A program made the position numbers and the translations under genes. A DNA stretch of 64,000 bases from JAPLDB01 sp038230515 (GTDB lineage Bacteria; Bacteroidota; Bacteroidia; AKYH767-A; 2013-40CM-41-45): positions 24,119 to 88,118 of the forward strand of contig JBBRND010000021.1 of the NCBI GenBank assembly GCA_038230515.1. Direction: 5' to 3'. Below the pieces are notes generated by a model that saw only the letters and a program-made list of their open reading frames with translations, was not told the origin of the DNA and made no database searches. Below, piece after piece: positions 40,854 through 50,625 of the stretch; positions within the stretch are counted from its first letter, which is position 1, and each line of letters begins with the position of its first letter.

Positions 40854-41297
40854 TTGGCATACTTAATCACACATACGATCCCCTGTGGCAATGCAAGAAC
40901 AGAAGAAGCAGTAGCAATAAGAGAGAATGAGTTAGACTTGCTCTACTACATAGCCATCGCTTATCAATATGATAGGATTGCTGTTGCTATGGATAAAAAG
41001 GAGAAGACAATTGTGAACCTGGTTGACGGGTTGTTTTTCAAAACGGGCGTGAAGCCGGACAAGGAGGCGGAAAAAGAAACCGAACTTATCGAAGCAGAAA
41101 AATCAGCCAAGCGGAAACGCAACCTGCAACTGTTGGTATGCTGGGCATTGAAGCACGGAGTGCTTGTAGTTGTAAACGGAATTTTTTCCCGAGGCAAGCC
41201 GAATGTTCAACCTGAAAAGAAAGCAGAAAAAACTGCCGAAAAATTCTGCGCTCCCTGTTGCTTTTCGATTCAGCAATTTTCGCCACTTCGCGAATAG
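40854..41297 (+). CDS. Orphan protein with degenerate LuxR-type helix-turn-helix
   Basis: 147 residues from a TTG at 40854; the start is uncertain. The stretch ENELDLLYYIAIAYQYDRIA ... DKKEKTIVNLVDGLFFKTGV follows the spacing of a GerE/LuxR DNA-binding domain (ReLxVLxLIAxGxxxxEIAxxLxxSxxTVxxHxxxIxxKLGV), and LLVCWALKHGVL matches the last helix. The rest is a charged insert (KEAEKETELIEAEKSAKRKR) and a tail rich in Lys and Cys. No receiver domain is present. It diverges from the orphan at 39710 across array D. The HTH reading is inference from pattern only. Confidence 0.5.
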   Translation: MAYLITHTIPCGNARTEEAVAIRENELDLLYYIAIAYQYDRIAVAMDKKEKTIVNLVDGLFFKTGVKPDKEAEKETELIEAEKSAKRKRNLQLLVCWALKHGVLVVVNGIFSRGKPNVQPEKKAEKTAEKFCAPCCFSIQQFSPLRE

Positions 41298-41428
41298 TTT
41301 CAAAAATGATTTGTGTGTAACTAAATAAATTCTACTTTTAGCAAGCGGTTTCACAGAACAAGTTATGCGTTAATCGTTATACATTAACCGGAGCAGCCAA
41401 TGCAACCGCTGCTCACAAAAAATAGTTC

Positions 41429-43600
41429 ATGCGCGGTTTATTTTTCAGTGTGAGAAAATCTTTTTACTCAATTCTTTTTTTTGTTTTCAATTCTGCATCG
41501 TGCATCGTGCATCGCGCATCCGTTTTCTCCCTCCACCTCTTTTTAATTTTTAATCTCTCATTCTTAATTTTTAATTCTGCCTTAGCACAATCCCCCCTTG
41601 CAAAGCAATGGGATGCCCGCTTTGGCGGTGATGGTGATGATTGGCTTCGCTCCTTTCAACAGACTTCTGATGGCGGATTTATTCTTGGCGGATATTCTTA
41701 TAGCGGAATCAGTGGAGATAAAACCCAACCTTCATGGGGTAGTAATGATTTTTGGATTGTAAAAATTGATGCGCTTGGCAATAAGCAGTGGGATAAGCGC
41801 TTTGGAGGAACGATGGGAGATGAACTTTATTCTATTAGGCAAACTACCGATGGAGGATATATTCTTGGTGGATTTTCTGATTCAGGCATTGGAGGAGATA
41901 AAACCCAGGCATCCTGGGGAGGTAATGATTACTGGATCGTAAAAACGGACTCACTCGGAAACAAACTTTGGGACAAACGTTACGGAGGAACAGATGTTGA
42001 TTATCTTTTTTCCATTGAGCAAACTACCGATGGAGGTTTTATAATTGGTGGATATTCCGCTTCCGGCATCGGTGGAGATAAAACACAGGCATCGTGGGGA
42101 AGTTATGATTACTGGATTGTAAAAACAGACTCCCTTGGAAACGCACTTTGGGACAAACGCTTTGGAGGAACAGATATTGATTTTCTTATTTCCATAAAGC
42201 AAACTACCGATGGAGGATTTATTCTTGGAGGATATTCCAGTTCTAATATCAGTGGAAATAAAACGCAGGTTTCATTGGGAGTTTCTGACTATTGGGTTAT
42301 AAAGATTGACTCCCTCGGCATTAAGCAATGGGATAAGGATTTCGGTGGAACAGGTCAGGATTATCTTTTTTCATTGCAGCAAACTAAGGACGGTGGGTAT
42401 ATCCTTGGTGGATTTTCCACTTCCCCGGTTAGCGGAGATAAAACTCAACCTTTATGGGGTGGCTATGACTATTGGATCGTGAAAATTGATTCCGCAGGCA
42501 CTAAACAATGGGATAAGGATTTCGGAGGCACAAATATTGAAGACTATCTTGGCAGTGTAGTTCAAACATCAGATAGCGGGTATCTTCTCTGCGGAAATTC
42601 TTTTTCTAACATCAGCGGAGATAAAACAGAAAACAATCTTGGACTAAGCCAGGCATGGATTGTAAAAACGGATTCGCTCGGGAATAAACTTTGGGATAAA
42701 ACCATCTTCTCCGCTCCTGAGATGAAAGTATATCCGCATGCCCTTCAAACAAGGGAAGGTTGTTATGCTGTAGGAGAAGGTTCTACGGCAGGAATTGGTG
42801 GCTACAGAACCCAAGCCAATTGGGATAATACCCATGGTTCTGATGATTACTGGATCGTTTTGTTTTGCGATAGCACAACTCCGCCAACTGCTGCTGCAAC
42901 CGCTGCTGCTAATATCTGCCCGGGCACCTGTACTAACTTCACCAACCTTTCTGTTAATGCCACGTCATATATATGGACTTTCGCAGGAGCCAATCCATCG
43001 ACAAGTATAGATGCCGATCCTTCAAACATCTGTTACAATACTCCCGGAAATTATTCTGTCCAACTCATCGCAACAAATGCAAACGGGAGCGATACGCTTA
43101 CACTTAATAATTATGTTACTGTTTATCCATACCCTCCTCCACAGGGAATACTACAGAGTGGTGATACACTTATCGCAAATCAAGGCGCAGTTTCTTATCA
43201 ATGGTATTATTCCGGAAATAGTATTCCCGGTGCTACAGATTATTTTTATATCGCAAGCCAAAGCGGAGATTACAATGTTGTCTGCACCGATGCAAACGGT
43301 TGCGAGGTAGAGGCAGCTATCTTCAACGTTCTGGCGGAAATTCAGTCCGCAATTGGCACTGCGCAGTTGGCAATTTATCCAAATCCGGTGGGGAATAAAT
43401 GCACGATTCACAATGCACAATTCCCTATGGGAGCAGCCGCAACAATTACCGTTTACAATATAATAGGGGTGGCTGTTCAATCTGAACTCACGAATCAGAA
43501 ATCAGAAATGAGTGTTGACGTTGGGAGATTGCCTTCCGGTATTTACTGGATCGAACTAAAGAGCGATAAAACTTTCCGCGCGAAATTTGTAAAGCAGTAA
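41429..43600 (+). CDS. T9SS protein with 60-residue propeller repeats and PKD domain
   Basis: 723 residues. A long, odd signal region (to about 53, ending FLIFNSALAQ) precedes seven or so repeats of about 60 residues with GGYSxSGIxGDKTQxSWGxxDYWIVK and LGNKxWDKRFGGT, likely propeller blades. Then come a PKD-like domain (CPGTCTNF ... SYIWTFAGANPSTS), the PYPPPQGILQSGDTL module to DANGCEVEA, and a type A sorting domain (IYPNPVGNK, GIYWIEL). It is the first of four tandem T9SS genes. At DNA level neighbouring blades, and the PKD/Ig block, are near-copies. Confidence 0.87.
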   Translation: MRGLFFSVRKSFYSILFFVFNSASCIVHRASVFSLHLFLIFNLSFLIFNSALAQSPLAKQWDARFGGDGDDWLRSFQQTSDGGFILGGYSYSGISGDKTQPSWGSNDFWIVKIDALGNKQWDKRFGGTMGDELYSIRQTTDGGYILGGFSDSGIGGDKTQASWGGNDYWIVKTDSLGNKLWDKRYGGTDVDYLFSIEQTTDGGFIIGGYSASGIGGDKTQASWGSYDYWIVKTDSLGNALWDKRFGGTDIDFLISIKQTTDGGFILGGYSSSNISGNKTQVSLGVSDYWVIKIDSLGIKQWDKDFGGTGQDYLFSLQQTKDGGYILGGFSTSPVSGDKTQPLWGGYDYWIVKIDSAGTKQWDKDFGGTNIEDYLGSVVQTSDSGYLLCGNSFSNISGDKTENNLGLSQAWIVKTDSLGNKLWDKTIFSAPEMKVYPHALQTREGCYAVGEGSTAGIGGYRTQANWDNTHGSDDYWIVLFCDSTTPPTAAATAAANICPGTCTNFTNLSVNATSYIWTFAGANPSTSIDADPSNICYNTPGNYSVQLIATNANGSDTLTLNNYVTVYPYPPPQGILQSGDTLIANQGAVSYQWYYSGNSIPGATDYFYIASQSGDYNVVCTDANGCEVEAAIFNVLAEIQSAIGTAQLAIYPNPVGNKCTIHNAQFPMGAAATITVYNIIGVAVQSELTNQKSEMSVDVGRLPSGIYWIELKSDKTFRAKFVKQ
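42959..43281 (+). repeat. Near-identical PKD/Ig block, copy 1
   Basis: These 323 bases differ from 46469-46791 at only about seven positions and contain no gaps. They encode the end of the PKD-like domain and most of the PYPPPQGI module. The flanks diverge at once, which points to recent gene conversion or duplication of just this module. Confidence 0.85.
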
Positions 43601-43612
43601 TCTATTTTTATC

Positions 43613-45700
43613 GTGAGAAAAAAAATTTACATAAAACTTTTTTTTGTTTTTCATTGTGCATTGTTCATCGTACATTGTGCATTGGCACAATCCCCACTTG
43701 TAAAGCAATGGGACTTCAGGTTCGGTGGAAATGTGTATGATTACGTGAACAGCTTTCATCAGACAAGAGATGGCGGATATATTCTTGGCGGATATTCTTC
43801 CTCTGGCATAAGCGGAGATAAAACCCAGCCGCTATGGGGAGGTATTGATTACTGGATTGTGAAAATTGATGCACTCGGCAACAAACAATGGGATAAGCGC
43901 TTCGGGGGTATAGATCAGGATGTGCTGAGTGAAGTTCAGCAAACTACTGATGGTGGATATATTCTTGGCGGCTATTCCGATTCGCAGGTAAGCGGAGATA
44001 AAACGCAAGCAAGTCAGGGCTTCAACGATTACTGGATCGTGAAAACCGATTCCCTCGGAAACAAACTTTGGGACAAACGCTATGGAGGAACCAATGACGA
44101 ATTGCTTGCTACCATTTTGCAAACCACCGATGGCGGATTCCTACTCGCTGGATATTCCGGCTCGGGCGTTGGCGGTGATAAAACTCAGCCCAATCATGGT
44201 TTTGATGATTATTGGATCGTAAAGACCGATTCTATCGGCACCCTTTTGTGGGATAAGGATTTCGGTGGCACCGACTACGATTTCTGCACGAATGTGATGC
44301 AGACAGCAGATGGCGGGTTTCTTATTGGTGGCGCATCCAGTTCACCAATTGGATTTGATAAATCACAAAACATTTGGGGAGCGAATGACGTTTGGCTCAT
44401 AAAGACGGACTCTCTCGGAATCAAACAATGGGACGTTGACTATGGCGGAACAGATTATGATCAGGTGAATAGTTTTTGCAAAACCAGCGATGGAGGATAT
44501 ATGCTCGGCTGCTATTCCGCCTCCAACATCAGCGGAAACAAAACGCAAAATTCAAAAGGGTTGGGTGATATCTGGTTGCTCAAGATTACATCTGCCGGGG
44601 TCATTCAATGGGATAAAGATTTTGGAGGTACTGATGAAGAAGACGAAATCGGAAGTGTGTTTCAGAATGCTGACGGAGGATATTTCGTAATTAGCAATTC
44701 ATTCTCTAACATTGGCGGAGATAAAACCGAAAACAATCTTGGCTTGGCACAGGCATGGGTAGTAAGAACTGATTCTCTCGGCACAAAACTTTGGGATAAA
44801 ACCATCTTCACAAACCCGGATCAGAAAATATATCCGATGATGCTTCAAACTATTGACGGATGTTACGGAATAGCCGAAGCAACCTATGGAGACATAGCAG
44901 GCGACAAGACACAACCGAATTGGGATGCTACCCTTTCCAGCACCGACTTTTGGGTTATTAAGTTCTGCGATACCTCGGCAGCAACCCAAGCAGCATTCAC
45001 GGCTCCCAATAATTTATGCCCGGGAACCTGTACCGTCTTTACGAATCTTTCTGTCAATGCTACTTCGTATCAATGGTCTTTCCCTGGAGCTTCAACAACA
45101 TCAAGTACAGATGTAAATCCGCAAAGCATCTGCTATCTTACGCCAGGCAGCTATGATGTTACCTTGATTGCATCTAATGCAAATGAACATGATACTATAA
45201 CTCTTTCAAATTACATCACTGTTTATCCATTTCCATCTGCTCAGGGAATAATTCAGAGCGGAGATACTCTAATTGCAAATCAGGGTTCGGTAAGTTACCA
45301 ATGGTATTTCAATGGAAGCAGTATTAATGGAGCAACTGACTATTTCTATGTTGCAACTCAAGGCGGAAATTACAACGTTGTATGTACCGATCAAAACGGC
45401 TGCGAAGTGGAGGCAGCAATTTTTGATGTAGTAGCATCAGTGCAATCCGAAATAGCCAATGGGCAGTTGGCAATTTATCCAAATCCTGTTGAAGATAAAT
45501 GCACAATTCGTAATGCACAATTAACAATAGGAACAGCCGTAAACATTACAATTTACAACACATTAGGAGTGGCTGTTCAATCCGAAATCAAGAATTCGAA
45601 ATCAGAAACGAACTTGGATGTTACTACGCTACCCTCCGGCATATATTGGATCGAAATAAAAGGCGATAAAATTTTCCGGGCTAAATTTGTAAAACAATAA
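43613..45700 (+). CDS. T9SS protein with 60-residue propeller repeats and PKD domain
   Basis: 695 residues from GTG 43613, 12 bases after the previous stop. The signal peptide LFFVFHCALFIVHCALAQ is built from repeated DNA words (cattgtgcattg and variants). Seven or so blades follow (GGYSxSxxxGDKTQ, DYWIVKTDSLGNKLWDKRYG), then a PKD-like domain (LCPGTCTVF ... YQWSFPGASTTSST), the Ig-like module (PFPSAQGIIQSGDTL to QNGCEVEA) and a sorting domain (IYPNPVEDK, GIYWIEI). It is a paralogue of the preceding gene along its whole length; likely a surface-exposed protein of unknown ligand. Confidence 0.87.
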   Translation: MRKKIYIKLFFVFHCALFIVHCALAQSPLVKQWDFRFGGNVYDYVNSFHQTRDGGYILGGYSSSGISGDKTQPLWGGIDYWIVKIDALGNKQWDKRFGGIDQDVLSEVQQTTDGGYILGGYSDSQVSGDKTQASQGFNDYWIVKTDSLGNKLWDKRYGGTNDELLATILQTTDGGFLLAGYSGSGVGGDKTQPNHGFDDYWIVKTDSIGTLLWDKDFGGTDYDFCTNVMQTADGGFLIGGASSSPIGFDKSQNIWGANDVWLIKTDSLGIKQWDVDYGGTDYDQVNSFCKTSDGGYMLGCYSASNISGNKTQNSKGLGDIWLLKITSAGVIQWDKDFGGTDEEDEIGSVFQNADGGYFVISNSFSNIGGDKTENNLGLAQAWVVRTDSLGTKLWDKTIFTNPDQKIYPMMLQTIDGCYGIAEATYGDIAGDKTQPNWDATLSSTDFWVIKFCDTSAATQAAFTAPNNLCPGTCTVFTNLSVNATSYQWSFPGASTTSSTDVNPQSICYLTPGSYDVTLIASNANEHDTITLSNYITVYPFPSAQGIIQSGDTLIANQGSVSYQWYFNGSSINGATDYFYVATQGGNYNVVCTDQNGCEVEAAIFDVVASVQSEIANGQLAIYPNPVEDKCTIRNAQLTIGTAVNITIYNTLGVAVQSEIKNSKSETNLDVTTLPSGIYWIEIKGDKIFRAKFVKQ

Positions 45701-45712
45701 TCCTTTTCCATT

Positions 45713-47107
45713 ATGAAAAAATTATTTTATTTACTTCTCCTTTTAATTGTTCAAACTTCCTTTGCGCAGAATCTTGTTTCCAATTCCGGTTTTGAAACTT
45801 ACTCCTCTTTACCGAACGGACCAGGACAATATAACCTTGCCACAGGATGGAATAATTGTAATGGTGGCGGCAGCCCTGACTATTTCAGCAACTTAGGTTC
45901 CGGAATTGTTCAGCTTCCTAATTGTTTTATCGGAACTGTTAATACTAATTCAGGAGACGGATGCATGGGTGCTGCGTTATACTATAACAGCCCGCAGGAT
46001 TTCAGAGAGTATCTTTCGTCACAGTTAATTTCTCCGTTAGTTCCCGGTCAAACTTATAGCGTTAGTTTTTATGTTACCAATGGAATAACTGCAGGTGTTT
46101 ATGGTGGTGGTGGCATAGATCAGATAAGCGCGGCTTTCAGTATGCAGCCGTTGACGCAATTCTTAACAGGTCCGATTCCTGTTATTCCTCAGGTAACCTA
46201 CGGCACTGTTTATTATTCTTACACTTGGCAATTATTGACCATGCAGTTTATTGCCGACTCTGCTTATCAATACATCACTATTGGAAATTTTCTACCCGAT
46301 GCACTAACCATGTATCAGCAATTTGATCCATGTTCCAGTTACGGAGCGTATTATTTTTTCGATGATCTGGATGTGCAGGTTTCCAATCAGCAACCTGTTG
46401 CATTGTTTAACGCGCCACATCACATCTGCCCCGGAACATGCACAGACTTTACCAACCTGTCCCTAAATGCCACGTCATATATATGGACTTTCGCAGGAGC
46501 CAATCCATCCACAAGTATAGATGCCAATCCTACAAACATCTGTTACAATGCTCCCGGAAATTATTCTGTCCAACTCATCGCAACAAATGCAAACGGGAGC
46601 GATACGCTTACACTTAATAATTATATTACTGTTTATCCATACCCTCCTCCACAGGGAATACTACAGAGTGGTGATACGCTTATCGCTAATCAAGGCGCAG
46701 TTTCTTATCAATGGTATTATTCCGGAAATAGTATTCCCGGTGCTACAGATTATTTTTATATCGCAAGCCAAAGCGGAGATTACAATGTTGTTGCTACGGA
46801 CGCAAATGGATGCGAAGTAGAAGCAGCAATCTTTGATGTGGTAGCCGGCCAGTTTGAGGTTTCGGGTTTCAAGTTTGAAGTTTATCCGAATCCTGTAGAA
46901 AAGAAAATGGAAATTGGAAACTGGAAACTGGAAGCAGATGCCGTGATCTCAATTTACAACATACTTGGTCAGCAGGTTTTTGTTTTTCCAGAATCTAATA
47001 TTCAACATCTAACATCTGTTGACGTTTCGCAACTCTCTTCTGGCCTCTATCAACTTGAGATAACTTCATCTGAAAAAATTTTCCGTATTAAATTTGTAAA
47101 ACAATAA
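45713..47107 (+). CDS. T9SS protein: N-terminal CBM-like, PKD and Ig-like domains
   Basis: 464 residues from ATG 45713, 12 bases after the previous stop. Signal peptide MKKLFYLLLLLIVQTSFAQ, then NLVSNSGFETYSSLPNGPGQ, the usual opening of a jelly-roll (carbohydrate-binding-like) domain of about 220 residues with many aromatics. The PKD-like domain (ICPGTCTDF) and PYPPPQGI module follow, and the sorting domain (VYPNPVEKK, SIYNILGQQ, GLYQLEI). The PKD/Ig block is nearly identical in DNA to the gene at 41429. The sorting domain differs more, so modules recombine independently. Confidence 0.86.
   Translation: MKKLFYLLLLLIVQTSFAQNLVSNSGFETYSSLPNGPGQYNLATGWNNCNGGGSPDYFSNLGSGIVQLPNCFIGTVNTNSGDGCMGAALYYNSPQDFREYLSSQLISPLVPGQTYSVSFYVTNGITAGVYGGGGIDQISAAFSMQPLTQFLTGPIPVIPQVTYGTVYYSYTWQLLTMQFIADSAYQYITIGNFLPDALTMYQQFDPCSSYGAYYFFDDLDVQVSNQQPVALFNAPHHICPGTCTDFTNLSLNATSYIWTFAGANPSTSIDANPTNICYNAPGNYSVQLIATNANGSDTLTLNNYITVYPYPPPQGILQSGDTLIANQGAVSYQWYYSGNSIPGATDYFYIASQSGDYNVVATDANGCEVEAAIFDVVAGQFEVSGFKFEVYPNPVEKKMEIGNWKLEADAVISIYNILGQQVFVFPESNIQHLTSVDVSQLSSGLYQLEITSSEKIFRIKFVKQ
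46469..46791 (+). repeat. Near-identical PKD/Ig block, copy 2
   Basis: Partner of the block at 42959-43281, about 3.5 kb away in direct orientation. Recombination between the two would delete the intervening gene and fuse the flanking ones in frame. Confidence 0.85.
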
Positions 47108-47116
47108 TTTACTCTC

Positions 47117-48466
47117 ATGAAAAAAAATCTTGTTTCACTGTTTCTTCTTTCATTTATCTTGAAAACTTCCGCGCAGAATATCGTGTTGAATCCCGACTTC
47201 GAACAATTCTCTTCCTGCCCCACCGTGAATGGCGATTTGCAAAAAGCCAATAACTGGCTTGATGTAGTATATAGCGCGGATTACATGAACTGCGCGTATC
47301 AGGGCTGGACAACACAGGCAGTAACGGGTGCGCAAAATGGATTGGGTTACGCGGGCTTTGCTACGTACGGCAATTCGAACGGGGCAGCAGAATCGTTTGG
47401 GCAATTTCTTTCTACCCCTATTGTTGCCGGAAATTCATATCGCATAAATTTTTACGCTAAGAGAAGTGATTCCGGATTTTACAGCAGCGTATGTTCAGGT
47501 GTTTGCTTTTACGGCTTCAGCGGCAACCCCGCTGCAGGCGGTGCACAAACAAATATCTGTACAGATCAACTTGTGGGTGCCACTCTGCTTGGATGCAGTG
47601 ATACAATAGTTGATGTTAACTGGCAGCCTTTTACAATTGACTTTATGTCTCCTGCAAATCTCGATTTCATCGTCATCACTCCCGGTTGCGCGTTAAACTG
47701 CGCGGAATACATTTACATTGACAATATTTACTTCTCACAAACCATTCCCGTTGCACTTTTCACATCACCCAATCACATCTGTCCCGGCACATGCACCAAT
47801 TTCACTAACCTTTCTCAGAACGCAACGACATATCTATGGACATTTGCAGGTGCAAACCCTTCTACAAGCGTTGATGCAAGCCCGACAAATATCTGCTACA
47901 ATACTCCGGGCAATTATCCCGTTTCTCTTATCGCAACCAATTCAATAACGAGCGATACTCTCACTCTCAATAATTACATTACCGTTTATCCATATCCGCC
48001 ACCCCAGGGCATTATGCAGAATGGCGATACGCTCATCGCAAATCAAGGCGCTGTTTCTTATCTATGGTACTATTCAGGGAACAGCATTCCTGGCGCTACA
48101 GATTATTTTTACCTCGCAACTCAATCTGGAGATTACAATGTTGTTGCTACAGATGCAAACGGATGCGAAGTGGAAGCTGCGATCTTTGATGTCGTGGCAG
48201 AAATTCAATCAGAAATTGGTAATGGGCAGTTTGCAATTTATCCAAATCCGGTAGTTGATAAATGCACCATTTACAATTCACAATTAACGATGGGGGCAGT
48301 CGCGATTATTACAATTTACAATATGTTAGGCGTGGCTCTTCAATCGGAAATCAAGAATCAGAAATCTGAAATGATTGCGGATGTCACTGAACTGCCTTCC
48401 GGCATTTATTGGCTCGAAGTTTCAACCCGCCAAAAGATTTTAAGAAGCAAGTTTATCAAACAGTAA
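47117..48466 (+). CDS. T9SS protein: CBM-like, PKD and Ig-like domains
   Basis: 449 residues, last of the four tandem T9SS genes and 9 bases after the third. Signal peptide ends KTSAQ; NIVLNPDFEQFSSCPTVNGD opens a domain of about 200 residues like that of the preceding gene, here with more cysteines. PKD-like domain (ICPGTCTNF), PYPPPQGIMQNGDTL module and sorting domain (IYPNPVVDK, TIYNMLGVA, GIYWLEV) follow. Its modules are more diverged from the other copies than the near-identical pair. Confidence 0.86.
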   Translation: MKKNLVSLFLLSFILKTSAQNIVLNPDFEQFSSCPTVNGDLQKANNWLDVVYSADYMNCAYQGWTTQAVTGAQNGLGYAGFATYGNSNGAAESFGQFLSTPIVAGNSYRINFYAKRSDSGFYSSVCSGVCFYGFSGNPAAGGAQTNICTDQLVGATLLGCSDTIVDVNWQPFTIDFMSPANLDFIVITPGCALNCAEYIYIDNIYFSQTIPVALFTSPNHICPGTCTNFTNLSQNATTYLWTFAGANPSTSVDASPTNICYNTPGNYPVSLIATNSITSDTLTLNNYITVYPYPPPQGIMQNGDTLIANQGAVSYLWYYSGNSIPGATDYFYLATQSGDYNVVATDANGCEVEAAIFDVVAEIQSEIGNGQFAIYPNPVVDKCTIYNSQLTMGAVAIITIYNMLGVALQSEIKNQKSEMIADVTELPSGIYWLEVSTRQKILRSKFIKQ

Positions 48467-48724
48467 ATTTTCCGCAATACCCTTCAAAACCTCGTATCTA
48501 GTGCTATTTCAATATATATTCAACATAATGGGTATGTATATTTCACATCAGTTGAAAGCATACCTCAAATAATCCCAACTCATACATCACATCTCCACTT
48601 TGCATATTTCATCTCCCTACTTTTCATAATCTCCATTCCCGGTCACGTAATAGGAAGATGCATCCCGGCAAATCTTTTCTTTCCTTATCATTGCATCCCA
48701 AAATTTTAAAAAGCAATCACATTT

Positions 48725-49951
48725 ATGGAAAAAATAAAAGTAGCCAACCCCGTTGTTGAATTGGATGGCGATGAAATGACGCGTGTCATCTGGAAATATA
48801 TCAAAGACAAACTGATCACGCCTTATCTGGATTTGGATATTAAGTATTACGATCTCGGTATGGAGTACCGCGATAAGACCGATGATAAAGTAACCGTTGA
48901 AGCTGCGGAAGCAATTAAGAAATACAGCGTGGGCATTAAGTGCGCCACCATCACTCCCGATGAAGTGCGCGTAAAAGAATTTTCGCTGAAGCAAATGTGG
49001 AAATCGCCAAACGGAACGATCAGGAATATACTGGACGGAACAGTTTTCCGTGAGCCCATCGTTTGCAAAAATATTCCGCGTCTTGTGCCTAACTGGACTG
49101 CACCGATTTGCATCGGTCGTCATGCCTTTGGCGATCAGTACCGCGCTACAGATTTTGTAACAAAAGGAAAAGGTAAACTTCAAATCACTTTTACTCCTGA
49201 GGACGGTAGCACTCCGCAACAATTCGAAGTTTATAATTTTAAAGGTGATGGAGTAGCACTTGCGATGTACAACACGGATGAAAGCATTTCAGGTTTTGCT
49301 CGCGCTTGTTTCAACCAGGCAATCATTAAGCAATGGCCGCTTTACCTGAGCACGAAGAATACCATTCTTAAAAAATATGACGGCCGTTTCAAAGATATTT
49401 TTGAAAACATTTATCAATCGGAATTTAAAGCGAAGATGGATGCGATAAAAATTACCTACGAGCACCGCCTGATTGACGACATGGTGGCAAGCGCGCTGAA
49501 GTGGAACGGAAATTTTGTGTGGGCCTGTAAAAATTACGATGGCGATGTACAGAGCGATACCGTTGCTCAGGGCTTTGGCTCACTTGGCCTGATGACTTCT
49601 ACATTGGTAACTCCTGACGGAAAAACAATGGAGGCAGAAGCAGCGCATGGAACTGTTACCCGTCACTACCGCGAACATCAAAAAGGAAAACCTACAAGCA
49701 CCAATCCCATCGCAAGTATTTTTGCATGGACAAGAGGACTTGAGTTTCGCGGCAAGCTGGACAACAACCAACCACTCATTCACTTTTGCAAAACGCTGGA
49801 AAAAGTTTGCGTGGATACCGTTGAAAGTGGAAAGATGACGAAAGATCTTGCAGTATGTATTTACGGAAACGATACCAAACCGGAACATTATCTCAACACA
49901 GAAGATTTCTTAAGCGCGCTTGATACGAATTTGCTGAAGGCGCTTTCGTGA
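48725..49951 (+). CDS. icd: NADP-dependent isocitrate dehydrogenase (eukaryotic type)
   Basis: 408 residues, the homodimeric IDH1/2-like class. KVANPVVELDGDEMTRVIWK at the N-terminus, substrate-binding KSPNGTIRNILDGTVFREPI, GRHAFGDQYRATDFV, YEHRLIDDMVASALKWNG and the Asp-containing YDGDVQSDTVAQGFGSLGL, ending with AAHGTVTRHYREHQKG, where NADP binds. It makes 2-oxoglutarate in the TCA cycle. The 258-base gap before it (48467-48724) holds nothing I recognise. Confidence 0.96.
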   Translation: MEKIKVANPVVELDGDEMTRVIWKYIKDKLITPYLDLDIKYYDLGMEYRDKTDDKVTVEAAEAIKKYSVGIKCATITPDEVRVKEFSLKQMWKSPNGTIRNILDGTVFREPIVCKNIPRLVPNWTAPICIGRHAFGDQYRATDFVTKGKGKLQITFTPEDGSTPQQFEVYNFKGDGVALAMYNTDESISGFARACFNQAIIKQWPLYLSTKNTILKKYDGRFKDIFENIYQSEFKAKMDAIKITYEHRLIDDMVASALKWNGNFVWACKNYDGDVQSDTVAQGFGSLGLMTSTLVTPDGKTMEAEAAHGTVTRHYREHQKGKPTSTNPIASIFAWTRGLEFRGKLDNNQPLIHFCKTLEKVCVDTVESGKMTKDLAVCIYGNDTKPEHYLNTEDFLSALDTNLLKALS

Positions 49952-50002
49952 TTACAAAGTAATTGCACAGTTCTTGCGTTATCATCTATTAAATAATCTT
50001 TG

Positions 50003-50524
50003 ATGAAAACTTTCATTGTAATTCTCTCACTCTCATTTTTTACAAACTTTCTTTCTGCGCAAACCGTTCCGTCCTTTTCAGGAGAAACCCTGCAGGATAA
50101 AACCGTTACCATTCCTGACGATACCAAAGGCAAGTACACTTTCATCTGTTTTGCTGCTTCGCAAAAGGCGCAAAAAGATTTAGAGAGCTGGCTCGATCCG
50201 GTTTACAATAAGTTTATTGCAAAGACAGGATTGATGGATGAAATGTATGATGTGAATGTTTTCTTCATTCCTGTTTTCAAAGGCGGCAACGTAAAATTTA
50301 TGGAAACGGTGAAACAAAAATTTAAAGAGACCGCACAGGAAGACATCAAAGGGCATGTGTTGTTTTGCAAAAGCGAATTGGCTGAAGTGAGTACGGCACT
50401 CAAACTTACTGACGACAACACTCCTTACTTTTTTCTCCTTGATAAAAACGGCTCCGTTATCTACCGCACTTCAGGTTCTTTTTCTGAAAAAAAGTTTGAT
50501 GAAGTTGATGATAAGATTGAGTAA
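50003..50524 (+). CDS. Secreted thioredoxin-fold-like protein, no CXXC
   Basis: 173 residues from ATG 50003 with a signal peptide (MKTFIVILSLSFFTNFLSAQ). The remainder follows the thioredoxin-like pattern: YTFICFAASQKAQKDLESWLDPVYNKF where the CXXC would be, and NTPYFFLLDKNGSVIYRTSG (cis-Pro turn and strand). The CXXC is absent, so it is unlikely to be a redox enzyme in the usual sense. Specific role unknown. Confidence 0.65.
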   Translation: MKTFIVILSLSFFTNFLSAQTVPSFSGETLQDKTVTIPDDTKGKYTFICFAASQKAQKDLESWLDPVYNKFIAKTGLMDEMYDVNVFFIPVFKGGNVKFMETVKQKFKETAQEDIKGHVLFCKSELAEVSTALKLTDDNTPYFFLLDKNGSVIYRTSGSFSEKKFDEVDDKIE

Positions 50525-50625
50525 TCTGCGAATTACGAAAAGATGCCAACGAAATCCGAATTTGTATTTGGAATAATTTAGTGTTTAGTGGCTCAATAAA
50601 TTTTTTACCTCACCTTTGTCTTACC

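Noticed and set aside
48467..48724. Possible seventh array or small RNA in the gap before icd
   Set aside because: Words such as catctccact and catctcccta recur, but about 20 bases apart and only twice; no steady period and no terminator-like structure.
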